A stretch of DNA of 64,000 nucleotides from JALYXI01 sp963795835 (GTDB taxonomy: Bacteria > Acidobacteriota > Terriglobia > Bryobacterales > Bryobacteraceae). The DNA lies in contig CAWCJC010000006.1 of assembly GCA_963795835.1 (NCBI GenBank), forward strand, positions 124,001 to 188,000. The letters run 5' to 3'. The position numbers and the translations under genes are program-made. Positions 9,334 through 16,957 of this stretch are shown here, piece by piece (the stretch's first letter is position 1; each line of letters begins with the position of its first letter). The notes under the pieces were generated by a model. The model was not told where the DNA came from. It worked only from the letters and a program-made list of their open reading frames with translations, and made no database searches.

Positions 9334-10032
9334 CTAGGGTATCATCTGCCGCAAGTCCTCCAAAGAGAGACGGCCTGTATAAATGGCCATGCCAAGTGCC
9401 GCATTGACTCCGATGGCTTGCAACTGGCGCACGTCCTCGAGCGTCGTAATGCCGCCGGCGGCCGTAAGCTCATTGATCGTGGCCTTCCGAAGGCGGCCGA
9501 ACCACTCAAGATCGGTGCCCTGCATCATGCCTTCTTTATCTACATAGGTGCAGAGAAACCCGGAGCAGTATGGCTCCAGCGACTGGATGACCTGCTCGGC
9601 GGAGTAGTCCAGGGAGGCCTGCCAGCCTCGGACCACGATGCGGCCTTCCCGGGAATCGAGCGCAATGATCAGGCGTTCGCGGCCTACGGCGTTGACCATC
9701 CGCTGGAGCAGTTCTTCGTTCGCGCCGGTTGCGGTGAAAGCGGAGGTGCCGATAATGATGCGGTGCGCACCTTGTGCCAGCAGCGCAATGGCGCGCTCAG
9801 GGGTTCGAACGCCGCCGCCGATTCTTGTCTTGGCGTTCGCGGCGATGAGTTCGATCAGTGAGTCGTTCGCACCACGCCCCATGGCTGCGTCGAGATCGAT
9901 AACCTGGATTTCGGGGAACGCCTGAAAGCGTTCCAGCATGGTGAGCGCGTCATCGCCTTCAAGTGCCTTTTCGCGGCCTTGGATGAGCTGGACGACTTTG
10001 CCATCCATCAGGTCAATACAGGGAAAAATCAT
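9334..10032 (-). CDS. hisA: HisA, ProFAR isomerase
   Basis: Isomerises ProFAR to PRFAR in histidine biosynthesis. It is a 232-residue TIM barrel whose open frame runs far upstream. The ATG at 10032 is chosen because the protein then begins MIFPCIDLMDGKVV as in the family and is preceded by AGGAG. The catalytic pair is Asp8 (CIDLMDG) and the Asp in IALDSREG. The start overlaps the hisF stop by 4 bases (ATGA). Length is at the short end for HisA but complete. Confidence 0.95.
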   Translation of the reverse strand: MIFPCIDLMDGKVVQLIQGREKALEGDDALTMLERFQAFPEIQVIDLDAAMGRGANDSLIELIAANAKTRIGGGVRTPERAIALLAQGAHRIIIGTSAFTATGANEELLQRMVNAVGRERLIIALDSREGRIVVRGWQASLDYSAEQVIQSLEPYCSGFLCTYVDKEGMMQGTDLEWFGRLRKATINELTAAGGITTLEDVRQLQAIGVNAALGMAIYTGRLSLEDLRQMIP

Positions 10033-10793
10033 TGCGTTCTCCTGACGACGATGCCTTGTGCGGCAAGCTGGTCTTTGAGCTGGCCCACGGTGTAATCGCC
10101 ATAGTGGAAGATGGAGGCGGCGAGCGCGGCATCCGCTTGCCCGGCTGCGAAGACCTCGGTGAAGTCTTCGGGCTTCCCTGCCCCGCCAGAAGCAATGACT
10201 GGGATGTGCGTGGCGTTCGAAACGGCGGCGGTGAGCGGGCAATCGAAGCCGGTGCGGACGCCATCGGTGTCCATGGAGGTGAGCAGAATTTCGCCTGCGC
10301 CCAAGGATTCGCCTTGTGCGGCCCATTCAATGGCGTCGATATGTTCGTTATCGCGGCCGCCTCTGGTGAAGACGTTCCATCTGCCCTCGGGATTGCGGCG
10401 AGCGTCGATGGCGAGGACTACGGCCTGAGCGCCGAACTCCTCGCTAAGTTCCGTGATGAGCGCGGGGCGGCGGATGGCAGCGGTGTTGATGGAGACTTTG
10501 TCGGCGCCGGATTTTAGGATCAAGCGAGCGTCGGCTACGCTGCGGATGCCCCCGCCTACGGTGAGCGGGATAAAGACCCTTCTTGCTGTGCGAGCCACAA
10601 CGTCCGCCATGGTCTCGCGGTGATCGCTGGAGGCGGTAATGTCAAGGAACACCAGTTCATCCGCGCCCTGTTGGTTGTAGCGGTCGGCGAGTTCTACAGG
10701 ATCACCGGCATCGCGCAGATTGATGAAGTTGACTCCTTTGACGACGCGCCCGGCGGTGACGTCGAGGCACGGGATGATTCGCTTGGCTAGCAT
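10029..10793 (-). CDS. hisF: HisF, cyclase subunit of imidazole-glycerol-phosphate synthase
   Basis: Converts PRFAR plus ammonia from HisH into imidazole glycerol phosphate and AICAR. The 254-residue barrel carries both catalytic aspartates, in CLDVTAGRVVKGVNF (Asp11 region) and AIDARRNPEG (Asp130 region). It overlaps hisH by 7 bases upstream and hisA by 4 downstream, keeping HisH and HisF in stoichiometric coupling. Confidence 0.96.
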   Translation of the reverse strand: MLAKRIIPCLDVTAGRVVKGVNFINLRDAGDPVELADRYNQQGADELVFLDITASSDHRETMADVVARTARRVFIPLTVGGGIRSVADARLILKSGADKVSINTAAIRRPALITELSEEFGAQAVVLAIDARRNPEGRWNVFTRGGRDNEHIDAIEWAAQGESLGAGEILLTSMDTDGVRTGFDCPLTAAVSNATHIPVIASGGAGKPEDFTEVFAAGQADAALAASIFHYGDYTVGQLKDQLAAQGIVVRRTQ

Positions 10794-11386
10794 GGCAGAT
10801 CGACGAAGTTGCGAACCAGTTGGAGTCCAATGGGTCCGGATTTCTCCGGGTGAAACTGGACGCCATAGATGTTCTTGTGCTCCACAGCGGCGGTGTAAGG
10901 GAGCGTGTAAGTGCAGAGGGCCGCGGCGATGGACGTTTCCGGGACGAAATAAGAGTGAGCGAAGTAAACGTAGGAATTCGAGGGAAGGCCGGCCAGCAGG
11001 CGGGAGTTCGGGTTGGGTGTAAGGGTGTTCCAGCCCATATGGGGAATGCGGGCAGAGCCTTGGAATTTTTTCACCGTACCTGGGAAGATGGCGAGGCCTT
11101 TTTCGTCGGGTGCTTCTTCACTTTTCTCGAAAAACGCTTGCATACCCAGACAAACTCCGAAGAACGGCACACCCGCTGCGATGCGTTCGAGGATTGCGTG
11201 ACGAACCTGCATTGCATCTAACGCGCGCATCATCTGGCCGAAGTGGCCTACTCCTGGGAGGATGATTTTGGCTGCTTGCCGGAGACCTTCGGCGTCGTGA
11301 ACAAGCTCGTATTCTGCGCCGATTTCACTGAGCGTGTTTTCCACTGAACGGAGATTGCCTGCGCCGTAATCCAGGATCGCGATCAT
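10787..11386 (-). CDS. hisH: HisH, glutamine amidotransferase subunit of IGP synthase
   Basis: Class I glutamine amidotransferase that feeds ammonia to HisF. The ATG at 11386 gives 199 residues beginning MIAILDYGAGNLRS, the canonical N-terminus, and overlaps the hisB stop (ATGA). The triad is visible: the cysteine in GVCLGMQ and the His/Glu pair in VQFHPEKSG. A longer in-frame opening to 11467 lies inside hisB and is not used. Confidence 0.95.
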   Translation of the reverse strand: MIAILDYGAGNLRSVENTLSEIGAEYELVHDAEGLRQAAKIILPGVGHFGQMMRALDAMQVRHAILERIAAGVPFFGVCLGMQAFFEKSEEAPDEKGLAIFPGTVKKFQGSARIPHMGWNTLTPNPNSRLLAGLPSNSYVYFAHSYFVPETSIAAALCTYTLPYTAAVEHKNIYGVQFHPEKSGPIGLQLVRNFVDLPC

Positions 11387-11973
11387 AGCAGGCCTTTGGT
11401 GGACGGCAGTTGGTCTTTGAGTCTCGCGTCGGTGGAGCAGGCGAACTTCATCGCCCGGGCGAAGCATTTGAAGATGGCTTCGATCTTGTGATGGTTGCTG
11501 CGGCCGTAGAGGATCTGCGCGTGGAAGTTGGCTCCGGCATGGTGGACAAAGCCGTCGAAGAAGTCCGGGAGAAGTTCGGTTTGGAGGTCGCCCACCAAAC
11601 GAGTCTTCACTCGGTCTTTGTAAACCAGCGCGGGCCTGCCGCCGAGATCGACCGCAACTACGGCCAGCGTCTCATCCATCGGCATGACGAAGTATCCGGC
11701 TCGGTTGATGCCGCGCCGGTCACCCAAGGCTTTTGAGAAGAGTTGGCCGAGCACGATGCCCGTGTCTTCCACGGTATGGTGCTGGTCTACATCGAGATCG
11801 CCCGCGGCTTTCAGTTGCAGGTCAAAGCCGCCGTGCTTGGTGAAGAGTTCCAGCATGTGGTCCAGGAAGCGTATGCCTGTCGCGATTTCATATTTACCGC
11901 GGCCTTCAATTTTCAAGCTGCCGCCGATTTGCGTCTCGCGCGTGTCGCGCTGAATGGTGCTGCTACGAGGCAT
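11383..11973 (-). CDS. hisB: HisB, imidazoleglycerol-phosphate dehydratase (monofunctional)
   Basis: Dehydrates IGP to imidazole acetol phosphate. The 196-residue protein has the duplicated manganese-binding signatures FLDHMLELF, DQHHTVEDTGI and the later HHAGANFH and GRSNHHKIEA. It lacks the N-terminal histidinol-phosphatase domain of the enterobacterial fusion, so dephosphorylation must come from another protein; the adjacent HAD gene is the obvious candidate. It overlaps that gene by 11 bases. Confidence 0.96.
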   Translation of the reverse strand: MPRSSTIQRDTRETQIGGSLKIEGRGKYEIATGIRFLDHMLELFTKHGGFDLQLKAAGDLDVDQHHTVEDTGIVLGQLFSKALGDRRGINRAGYFVMPMDETLAVVAVDLGGRPALVYKDRVKTRLVGDLQTELLPDFFDGFVHHAGANFHAQILYGRSNHHKIEAIFKCFARAMKFACSTDARLKDQLPSTKGLL

Positions 11974-12631
11974 AGGGTTTCAGATGATTGATGTCCGGAA
12001 GAACGGCGATCGCCATCTCGCCGACCAAGATCTGCTTTAGGTCTTCGTAACGAGGATTGTGGGGTGCTGCAATGCCGATAAAAAGCACATTTGCGGCGCG
12101 GGCGGAAAGCGCATCGTCAATGGAATCGCCAATGTAATGCAGAGTGGTGTGGGGAATTTCAGCTTGGAGAATTTGAATGCCATCGGGGGCGGGTTTAGGC
12201 CTCTTCACATCATCCACGCCGACGACGCGATGGAAGAGCCCTGGCGCGAAGCGCTCCAGAGTCAGGTTTGCCTCCCAGCGCAAACGGCCAGTGAAGACGG
12301 CGAGTGTGTGAGATTGGGCCAGGTCTTCGAGCACGCCAGGTTGGGCAATCCAGCGTTCGCGCTGCATCAGGCCGCCTTCATGGAAGATGTGCTGGAAGTA
12401 GTCGACCGTTTGCTGGTAGCTGGCTTTACCGCCCCGTTCGCGAATGATGTGCTCGGAGAGCAGCCAGTCGTCATTCCAGCCGCCCTGGTTCTTGTAATCC
12501 TGAATCGCTTCATTCGAAACTTCGGTTCCGGTAAAGTGCTTGACGGTTTCCTGGATGGCGGCCCTGTAGGAATCGGTAACGTCCACCAGGACACCGTCCA
12601 TATCGAAGATTAGGAGACCTTTTTCTGCCAT
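11963..12631 (-). CDS. HAD-superfamily phosphatase in the his operon (histidinol-phosphatase candidate)
   Basis: A 222-residue haloacid-dehalogenase-type hydrolase. Motif I is DMDGVLVD with the nucleophile/acid aspartate pair, motif II lies in AVFTGR, motif III lysine in KRPKPAPDG, and motif IV in YIGDSIDD, with a small alpha-helical cap after motif I (subfamily IA). It is packed between hisC (22-base overlap) and hisB (11-base overlap). No PHP- or HisN-type histidinol phosphatase is present in the operon, so the missing histidinol-phosphate phosphatase step is the likely role. That is inference from context; other phosphate esters are possible. Confidence 0.85.
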   Translation of the reverse strand: MAEKGLLIFDMDGVLVDVTDSYRAAIQETVKHFTGTEVSNEAIQDYKNQGGWNDDWLLSEHIIRERGGKASYQQTVDYFQHIFHEGGLMQRERWIAQPGVLEDLAQSHTLAVFTGRLRWEANLTLERFAPGLFHRVVGVDDVKRPKPAPDGIQILQAEIPHTTLHYIGDSIDDALSARAANVLFIGIAAPHNPRYEDLKQILVGEMAIAVLPDINHLKPYAS

Positions 12632-13671
12632 ATGGTTTTGAGTTCCTTGAGGAGGCGTTCGGTTTGGGCGAGCGTACCTACGGTGATGCGAAGGCCGCCA
12701 GGGATTTCATAGCTGCGGTCGCGCGTGAGGATGGCTTGACCGCGGAGGGCGTCGCGAATTTCTACCGCCCGTTCTCCGACCAGGGTGAGAATGAAATTAG
12801 CTTGGCTGGGGACGTAGGGAATATTGAGCTGGTCTAAACCTTGTGCGAGCACCTTCCGCGATTGGAGCGCTTCGGCGACATAGGATTGCGTGTAGGTGAC
12901 GTCTTTCACCGCGGCTCTGGCTGCCGCCGCGGCGAGCACGTTCACGCTATACGGCGATTGCGCCTTGTGCATGTGAGCGATGTTTTCGGGTTGGGAGAAG
13001 AGGCAACCGATGCGGAGGCCCGCCATGCCGAAGGCTTTCGAGAAGGTGCGGCTGACGAAGAGATTCGGGTATTGGCTAAGCCAGGGGAGGGCGGTGATGT
13101 TTTGGAATTCGAAGTAGGCCTCGTCAATAAGGACAGCGGCTTGGGGCGCGGCTTTAAGGATGTGCTCGATGGTTTCGAGCGAAACTCCGGTGCCGGTGGG
13201 ATTGTTCGGGTTTGAAACAATGATCGCTCGCGTTTCGGACTTGATGGCCTTGAGGAGCGCTTCGGCGGGAAACGCAAAGGCTGGGTATTCATAATCGACT
13301 TCGGTGAGCTTGGCTCCTGCTACTTCCGCGTAAAAGCGATACATCGCATAGGACGGGCGCAGCAGCAGGACTTCGTCGTGGTCGTCGATATAGGTGTTGA
13401 GGAAGACTTGGATGGCTTCGTCGGTGCCGTTGGTGAGGAGAAATTGGTTCGGCGGCGTCTGAAAGTATGTGGAGAGCGCTTCTTTGACGCCTTCATAGGA
13501 TGGGTAGACCGCCAGGTGTTCCGGGGTGAGTACATCCTTGAGGGCCGATACCACCGCCGGGGAGCAGCCAACCGTGTTTTCGTTGAAATCAAGACGGAGT
13601 TTGTGTTCGCGTTCACCGGTAGGGGGAACGTAAGGCGCCATGTCGAGCACTGCTTTCCGGGGCGTTAACAT
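12610..13671 (-). CDS. hisC: HisC, histidinol-phosphate aminotransferase
   Basis: PLP aminotransferase converting imidazole acetol phosphate to histidinol phosphate. The 353-residue protein has LDFNENTVG at the N-terminus, NPNNPTGT, the PLP aspartate in LIDEAYFEF, and the Schiff-base lysine in SRTFSKAFGMAGLRIG. It overlaps hisD by 7 bases and the downstream HAD gene by 22. Aromatic aminotransferases share these motifs, but operon position decides the call. Confidence 0.94.
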   Translation of the reverse strand: MLTPRKAVLDMAPYVPPTGEREHKLRLDFNENTVGCSPAVVSALKDVLTPEHLAVYPSYEGVKEALSTYFQTPPNQFLLTNGTDEAIQVFLNTYIDDHDEVLLLRPSYAMYRFYAEVAGAKLTEVDYEYPAFAFPAEALLKAIKSETRAIIVSNPNNPTGTGVSLETIEHILKAAPQAAVLIDEAYFEFQNITALPWLSQYPNLFVSRTFSKAFGMAGLRIGCLFSQPENIAHMHKAQSPYSVNVLAAAAARAAVKDVTYTQSYVAEALQSRKVLAQGLDQLNIPYVPSQANFILTLVGERAVEIRDALRGQAILTRDRSYEIPGGLRITVGTLAQTERLLKELKTIWQKKVS

Positions 13672-14906
13672 CGGGCTTCCACGGAGCGCGCGTGGGCTTC
13701 CAGGCCTTCGGCTCTGGCGATGGTCGTGATTGCCGGCGCAAGCTTGGTGAGGGCTTCGGGCGTGAGTTGTTGGGTGGTGATGACCTTGCAGTAATCCATG
13801 ACGCTGAGGCCGCCTCGGACTCTCGATGCGCCTCCGGTGGGGAGAACATGGTTCGGGCCTGCAGCATAGTCTCCTGCGGCTTCCGGACTAAACGGACCGA
13901 TGAAGATGCTTCCGGCGTGTTTGAGCTTCGGGAGGATGGAAGCATCGTGGATGCTCAAGTGTTCCGGGGCGAAGCGGTTGCTGATCTCGCAGGCTTCCTC
14001 TACGTTGCGCACGATGATGATGGCGCTGTTTTTGTCTATCGATTTTTGCGCTACCGCGGCGGTGCTGAGCGTGCGAAGCTGTAGGTCGATTTGTCTTGCT
14101 ACTGCGTTGGCCAGGCGCTTCGAAGTGGTAAGGAGGATCGCGCTGGCATCTACATCGTGTTCGGCTTGCGCAAGCATATCGGCCGCAAGGAAAGTCGGGT
14201 CACCCTCGGGAGCGATGATCAGGATTTCCGTCGGCCCCGCGACGAAGTCTATCGCGACCTCGCCCGCGAGCAATTTTTTCGCGGCGGCTACATAGATGTT
14301 GCCTGGGCCCACAATGCGATCAGCGCGGGGCACCGTCTTCGTGCCGAATGCGAAAGCGGCGATGGCGTGCGCTCCGCCCATCTGGAACACGCGGCTCGCG
14401 CCCAGGATGTGGGCCGTGCCGAAGACTTGATCTACGGCTCTGGGACAGGTAACGCAGATTTCTGGCACACCTGCCACTTTGGCGGGAATGACGGTCATCA
14501 TCAGCGTAGAAGGCAGCGGATAGCGGCCTCCGGGGATATAGGCGCCAACGGTATCAAGCGGGCGTACGATTTGGCCCAGCTTCAAGCCGGGGGTAAGTTC
14601 TTCGAAGTGTTCGCGCGGCATCTGGCGTTCTGCGAAAGCGCGAATATTGGTGCTGGCCTGGTCGATGGCGGAGCGGAATCCGGGAGTGAGTCTGGCTGCG
14701 GCGGCTTCAAGTTCAGCCGTCGAGACCGCGACGGACTTACGTTCGAGCTTGTCGAACTCCCGGGCGTATTCAAGAAGGGCGCGGTCGCCTCGTTTTCGGA
14801 CACCCAACAAAATTGGGGAGACGACCGCTTCTGCTGCCGTCATCCGTGCGGCACGACGGCCCAGTACGGTCGCGATTTCGGTAACGGGAAGGATTCGGAT
14901 ACTCAT
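13665..14906 (-). CDS. hisD: HisD, histidinol dehydrogenase
   Basis: Oxidises histidinol to histidine in two NAD-dependent steps. The ATG at 14906 (beginning MSIRILPV) overlaps the hisG stop by 4 bases and gives 413 residues, normal for HisD. Zinc and substrate residues appear in AQAEHDVDASAIL, FAPEHLSI and GPNHVLPTGGAS. The longer in-frame opening to 15020 lies within hisG and is discarded. Confidence 0.95.
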   Translation of the reverse strand: MSIRILPVTEIATVLGRRAARMTAAEAVVSPILLGVRKRGDRALLEYAREFDKLERKSVAVSTAELEAAAARLTPGFRSAIDQASTNIRAFAERQMPREHFEELTPGLKLGQIVRPLDTVGAYIPGGRYPLPSTLMMTVIPAKVAGVPEICVTCPRAVDQVFGTAHILGASRVFQMGGAHAIAAFAFGTKTVPRADRIVGPGNIYVAAAKKLLAGEVAIDFVAGPTEILIIAPEGDPTFLAADMLAQAEHDVDASAILLTTSKRLANAVARQIDLQLRTLSTAAVAQKSIDKNSAIIIVRNVEEACEISNRFAPEHLSIHDASILPKLKHAGSIFIGPFSPEAAGDYAAGPNHVLPTGGASRVRGGLSVMDYCKVITTQQLTPEALTKLAPAITTIARAEGLEAHARSVEARC

Positions 14907-15772
14907 TTCACAATCTTGTTTAGAGGGTATTCCACAATCCCCTCGGCACCGGCTTGCTTCAGGCGCGGGATGATGTCGCGAACCTTCGCTTCTTCCAAGA
15001 TGGTGTTGACCGCGAGCCATTCAGGATTTCGCAGGTGAGAGATTGTAGGGTCCTTCAGCGCGCCCAATTGATTGACCACTGCATCGAGGTTCGATTTGTG
15101 CACGTTCATCATCAAACCGACGGAACCGAGCGCGTGAATTGCGCCTTCGAGAAGCAGCTTGATGGATTCGAGCTTAACGCGCTTCTCTGGATCGCGCCAG
15201 GAAGCTTGATTCACGATGAGCTGCGTGTTCGACTCGAGCAGCTGATCGATGATCTTGAGACTGTTGGCGCGCAGGGAGGAACCCGTTTCGGTGACTTCGA
15301 CGATGGCGTCGGCCAGGACAGGTGGCTTGACTTCCGTGGCACCCCAACTGAACTGTACGGTGGCCCGGACATTGTGCCTGGCGAGGTAACGCTCAGTTGT
15401 TTTTACCAGCTCGGTGGCAATGACTTTGCCTTCCAGATCGTGAACGGTTTGGAAGCCGCTGGCTTCCGGGACGGCGAGCACCCAACGAACTTTGCGAAAG
15501 CTTTGCTTCGAATAGACAAGGTCGGAAATAGTCACGACCTGCGCTTCGTTCTCCTCAATCCAATCGCGGCCAGTGAGGCCGGCATCGAGGACGCCGTTCT
15601 CGACGTAGCGGGCCATCTCCTGCGCGCGAATCAGCATGCACTCCATTTCGGGATCGTCCACGGCGGGGAAGTAGGAGCGGCTGGTGGTGGTGATGTTGTA
15701 GCCTGCGCGGCGAAACAGGTCGATGGTCGCAGCTTCAAGACTGCCTTTCGGAATGCCGAGGCGGAGCTTCAT
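14903..15772 (-). CDS. hisG: HisG, ATP phosphoribosyltransferase (long form)
   Basis: First committed enzyme of histidine synthesis, joining ATP and PRPP. At 289 residues it is the long HisG form with a C-terminal regulatory domain (about residues 215-289) that in this family binds histidine for feedback inhibition, so no HisZ partner is needed. The family signature appears in GVLDAGLTGRDWI and VTETGSSLRANSL. It overlaps hisI by 4 bases. Confidence 0.94.
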   Translation of the reverse strand: MKLRLGIPKGSLEAATIDLFRRAGYNITTTSRSYFPAVDDPEMECMLIRAQEMARYVENGVLDAGLTGRDWIEENEAQVVTISDLVYSKQSFRKVRWVLAVPEASGFQTVHDLEGKVIATELVKTTERYLARHNVRATVQFSWGATEVKPPVLADAIVEVTETGSSLRANSLKIIDQLLESNTQLIVNQASWRDPEKRVKLESIKLLLEGAIHALGSVGLMMNVHKSNLDAVVNQLGALKDPTISHLRNPEWLAVNTILEEAKVRDIIPRLKQAGAEGIVEYPLNKIVK

Positions 15773-16155
15773 GAGTGGCTTCCGTAGACGGCGGCGGGGT
15801 CATAGGTGGTGGGCTCGGTTTCGATCCATTGGCCGTTTTGAAGCGAGCGGTAAAAGCAGCTTTCGTGGCCGGTGTGGCAGACTCCGGGGCCGAGCGATTC
15901 GACGGAGACCAAGACGGCATCCTGATCGCAATCGACAGCGATGTTACGGACCAGCATTTTGTGGCCGGAGGTCTCGCCTTTGATCCAGAGTTTCTGGCGG
16001 GAGCGGCTCCAGAATGTGGTGACGCCTGTTTCGACAGTGAGGCGGAAAGCTTCCGGATTCATGTAGCCGACCATGAGGACGCGGTTGGTTGCGTGGTCCT
16101 GCACGATGGCGGTGAGGAGGCCGTCCTGTTTACCGAAATTTAAGTCTGTAGACAT
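15769..16155 (-). CDS. hisI: HisI, phosphoribosyl-AMP cyclohydrolase
   Basis: Zinc enzyme opening the purine ring of PR-AMP. The ATG at 16155 gives 128 residues; an upstream in-frame TTG at 16179 would start inside the attenuator stem and is rejected. The family motifs TTFWSRSRQKLW, VDCDQDAVLVSVE and the zinc cysteines in CHTGHESCFYR are present. It is monofunctional, without a fused HisE, and no hisE is found in the window. It is the first structural gene of the operon, sitting 4 bases after the terminator U-tract. Confidence 0.94.
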   Translation of the reverse strand: MSTDLNFGKQDGLLTAIVQDHATNRVLMVGYMNPEAFRLTVETGVTTFWSRSRQKLWIKGETSGHKMLVRNIAVDCDQDAVLVSVESLGPGVCHTGHESCFYRSLQNGQWIETEPTTYDPAAVYGSHS

Positions 16156-16159
16156 AATC

Positions 16160-16197
16160 AAAAAGCCCGCCTGGCTCAAACTGCAACCGCGGCGGGC
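16160..16197 (-). terminator. his attenuator terminator (intrinsic, leader-controlled)
   Basis: On the minus strand GCCCGCC (16197 to 16191) pairs perfectly with GGCGGGC (16171 to 16165), with an inner GGTT/AGCC helix, and is followed at once by TTTTT (16164-16160). This is a textbook intrinsic terminator placed between the leader peptide and hisI. The alternative: GCGGGCAC inside the leader (16253 to 16246) is perfectly complementary over 8 bases to GTGCCCGC (16199 to 16192), which contains most of the 5' arm of the terminator. The two structures exclude one another. Confidence 0.85.
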
Positions 16198-16229
16198 ACT
16201 TGTTTCGATCCTTTATTCTTCTGGTGAAA

Positions 16230-16295
16230 TTAGGAGAGAACGACGGTGCCCGCGTGCTGGTGGCGATGATGCAGAGGTGCGGGCGCGAACGGCAT
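16230..16295 (-). CDS. hisL: His-rich leader peptide of the his operon
   Basis: A 21-codon reading frame, ATG at 16295 to TAA at 16230, ending 32 bases before the terminator stem. Residues 9-14 read HHRHQH: four histidine codons (CAT CAT, CAC, CAC) within six. The antiterminator strand GCGGGCAC starts directly after the last of them (codons 15-17). A ribosome stalled on the first His codons by lack of charged tRNA-His would leave this strand free to form the antiterminator; a ribosome running to the stop would cover it and let the terminator form. No strong ribosome site precedes the ATG; the transcript may start only 1-3 bases before it, so translation may be leaderless. The peptide itself has no expected function. 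Confidence 0.82.
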   Translation of the reverse strand: MPFAPAPLHHRHQHAGTVVLS

Positions 16296-16338
16296 AAACC
16301 TGGAGTATAGCAAGAGTGGAACGCAGTATTGTGTAGGA
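16296..16338 (-). promoter_or_regulatory. promoter region of the his operon, shared with divergent DUF1697 gene
   Basis: A good -10 hexamer, TATACT, lies on the minus strand at 16309-16304. It predicts a start about 7 bases later, around 16297, right at the leader ATG at 16295. No convincing -35 box is seen 17 bases upstream (ACAATA at best). The gap to the divergent DUF1697 start is only 43 bases, so both promoters must share it. Confidence 0.5.
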
Positions 16339-16884
16339 ATGCCGATGCTGGTGGCCCTGTTGCGCGGGGTGAATGTTGGGGGCGCGCACAAGATGCCCAT
16401 GGCGCGGTTACGGAGCGTGTGCGAAGGTCTGGGATTCCAGCGCGTGGCTACGTTCATACAGAGCGGGAACGTGGTGTTCGAGGCGGACGACGCCGGGGCA
16501 GCAGCGGAGTGTCTGGAGTCGGCAGTTGAGCGGGAGTTCGGGTTCCGGGCGGCGGTAATTACCCGGTCGGCCGAGGAACTGCGGGAGTTGGTGGAAGGGA
16601 AACCGTTCTCGCATCGGGACGGGGCGCGTGTTATTGTGACGTTCCTGAAGATCGATCCGGGCGAGCGGATTTGGGAGGCGGTGCGCACACTGGCAGCGGG
16701 GCCGGAAGAAATAGAGATCCACGGGCGCGAAATAGTCGTTTATTTCCCGGACGGGCAGGGCAAGAGTAAGTTTCCGATGGTGAAGATCGAGCGCGTTCTT
16801 GGGTGCGCGACCACGAGCCGGAACTGGAATACGGTGGAGAAACTGCTGCAGATGGCGGAGGCAGGCGCAGGGAGCCGGCCTTAA
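16339..16884 (+). CDS. DUF1697 family protein
   Basis: A 181-residue cytoplasmic protein of the DUF1697 family, recognised by the N-terminal pattern ALLRGVNVGGAHKMPMARLR, by ATFIQSGNVVFEA, and by the C-terminal ATTSRNWNTVEKLLQM. Proteins of this family are widespread but have no established function. It is transcribed divergently from the his operon with 43 bases between starts. The length is normal for the family. Confidence 0.88.
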   Translation: MPMLVALLRGVNVGGAHKMPMARLRSVCEGLGFQRVATFIQSGNVVFEADDAGAAAECLESAVEREFGFRAAVITRSAEELRELVEGKPFSHRDGARVIVTFLKIDPGERIWEAVRTLAAGPEEIEIHGREIVVYFPDGQGKSKFPMVKIERVLGCATTSRNWNTVEKLLQMAEAGAGSRP

Positions 16885-16957
16885 GAGGCGGAAAGAATTC
16901 TAAGTCCCTCTCCAACTCGCAAGAGTGCGCGAACTGGCCTTGACGAAGCGACAGGAT

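Noticed and set aside
16230..16688. Long minus-strand reading frame antisense to DUF1697
   Set aside because: Its body is the shadow of a well-recognised plus-strand gene; only its last 22 codons, from the ATG at 16295, make sense as the his leader peptide.
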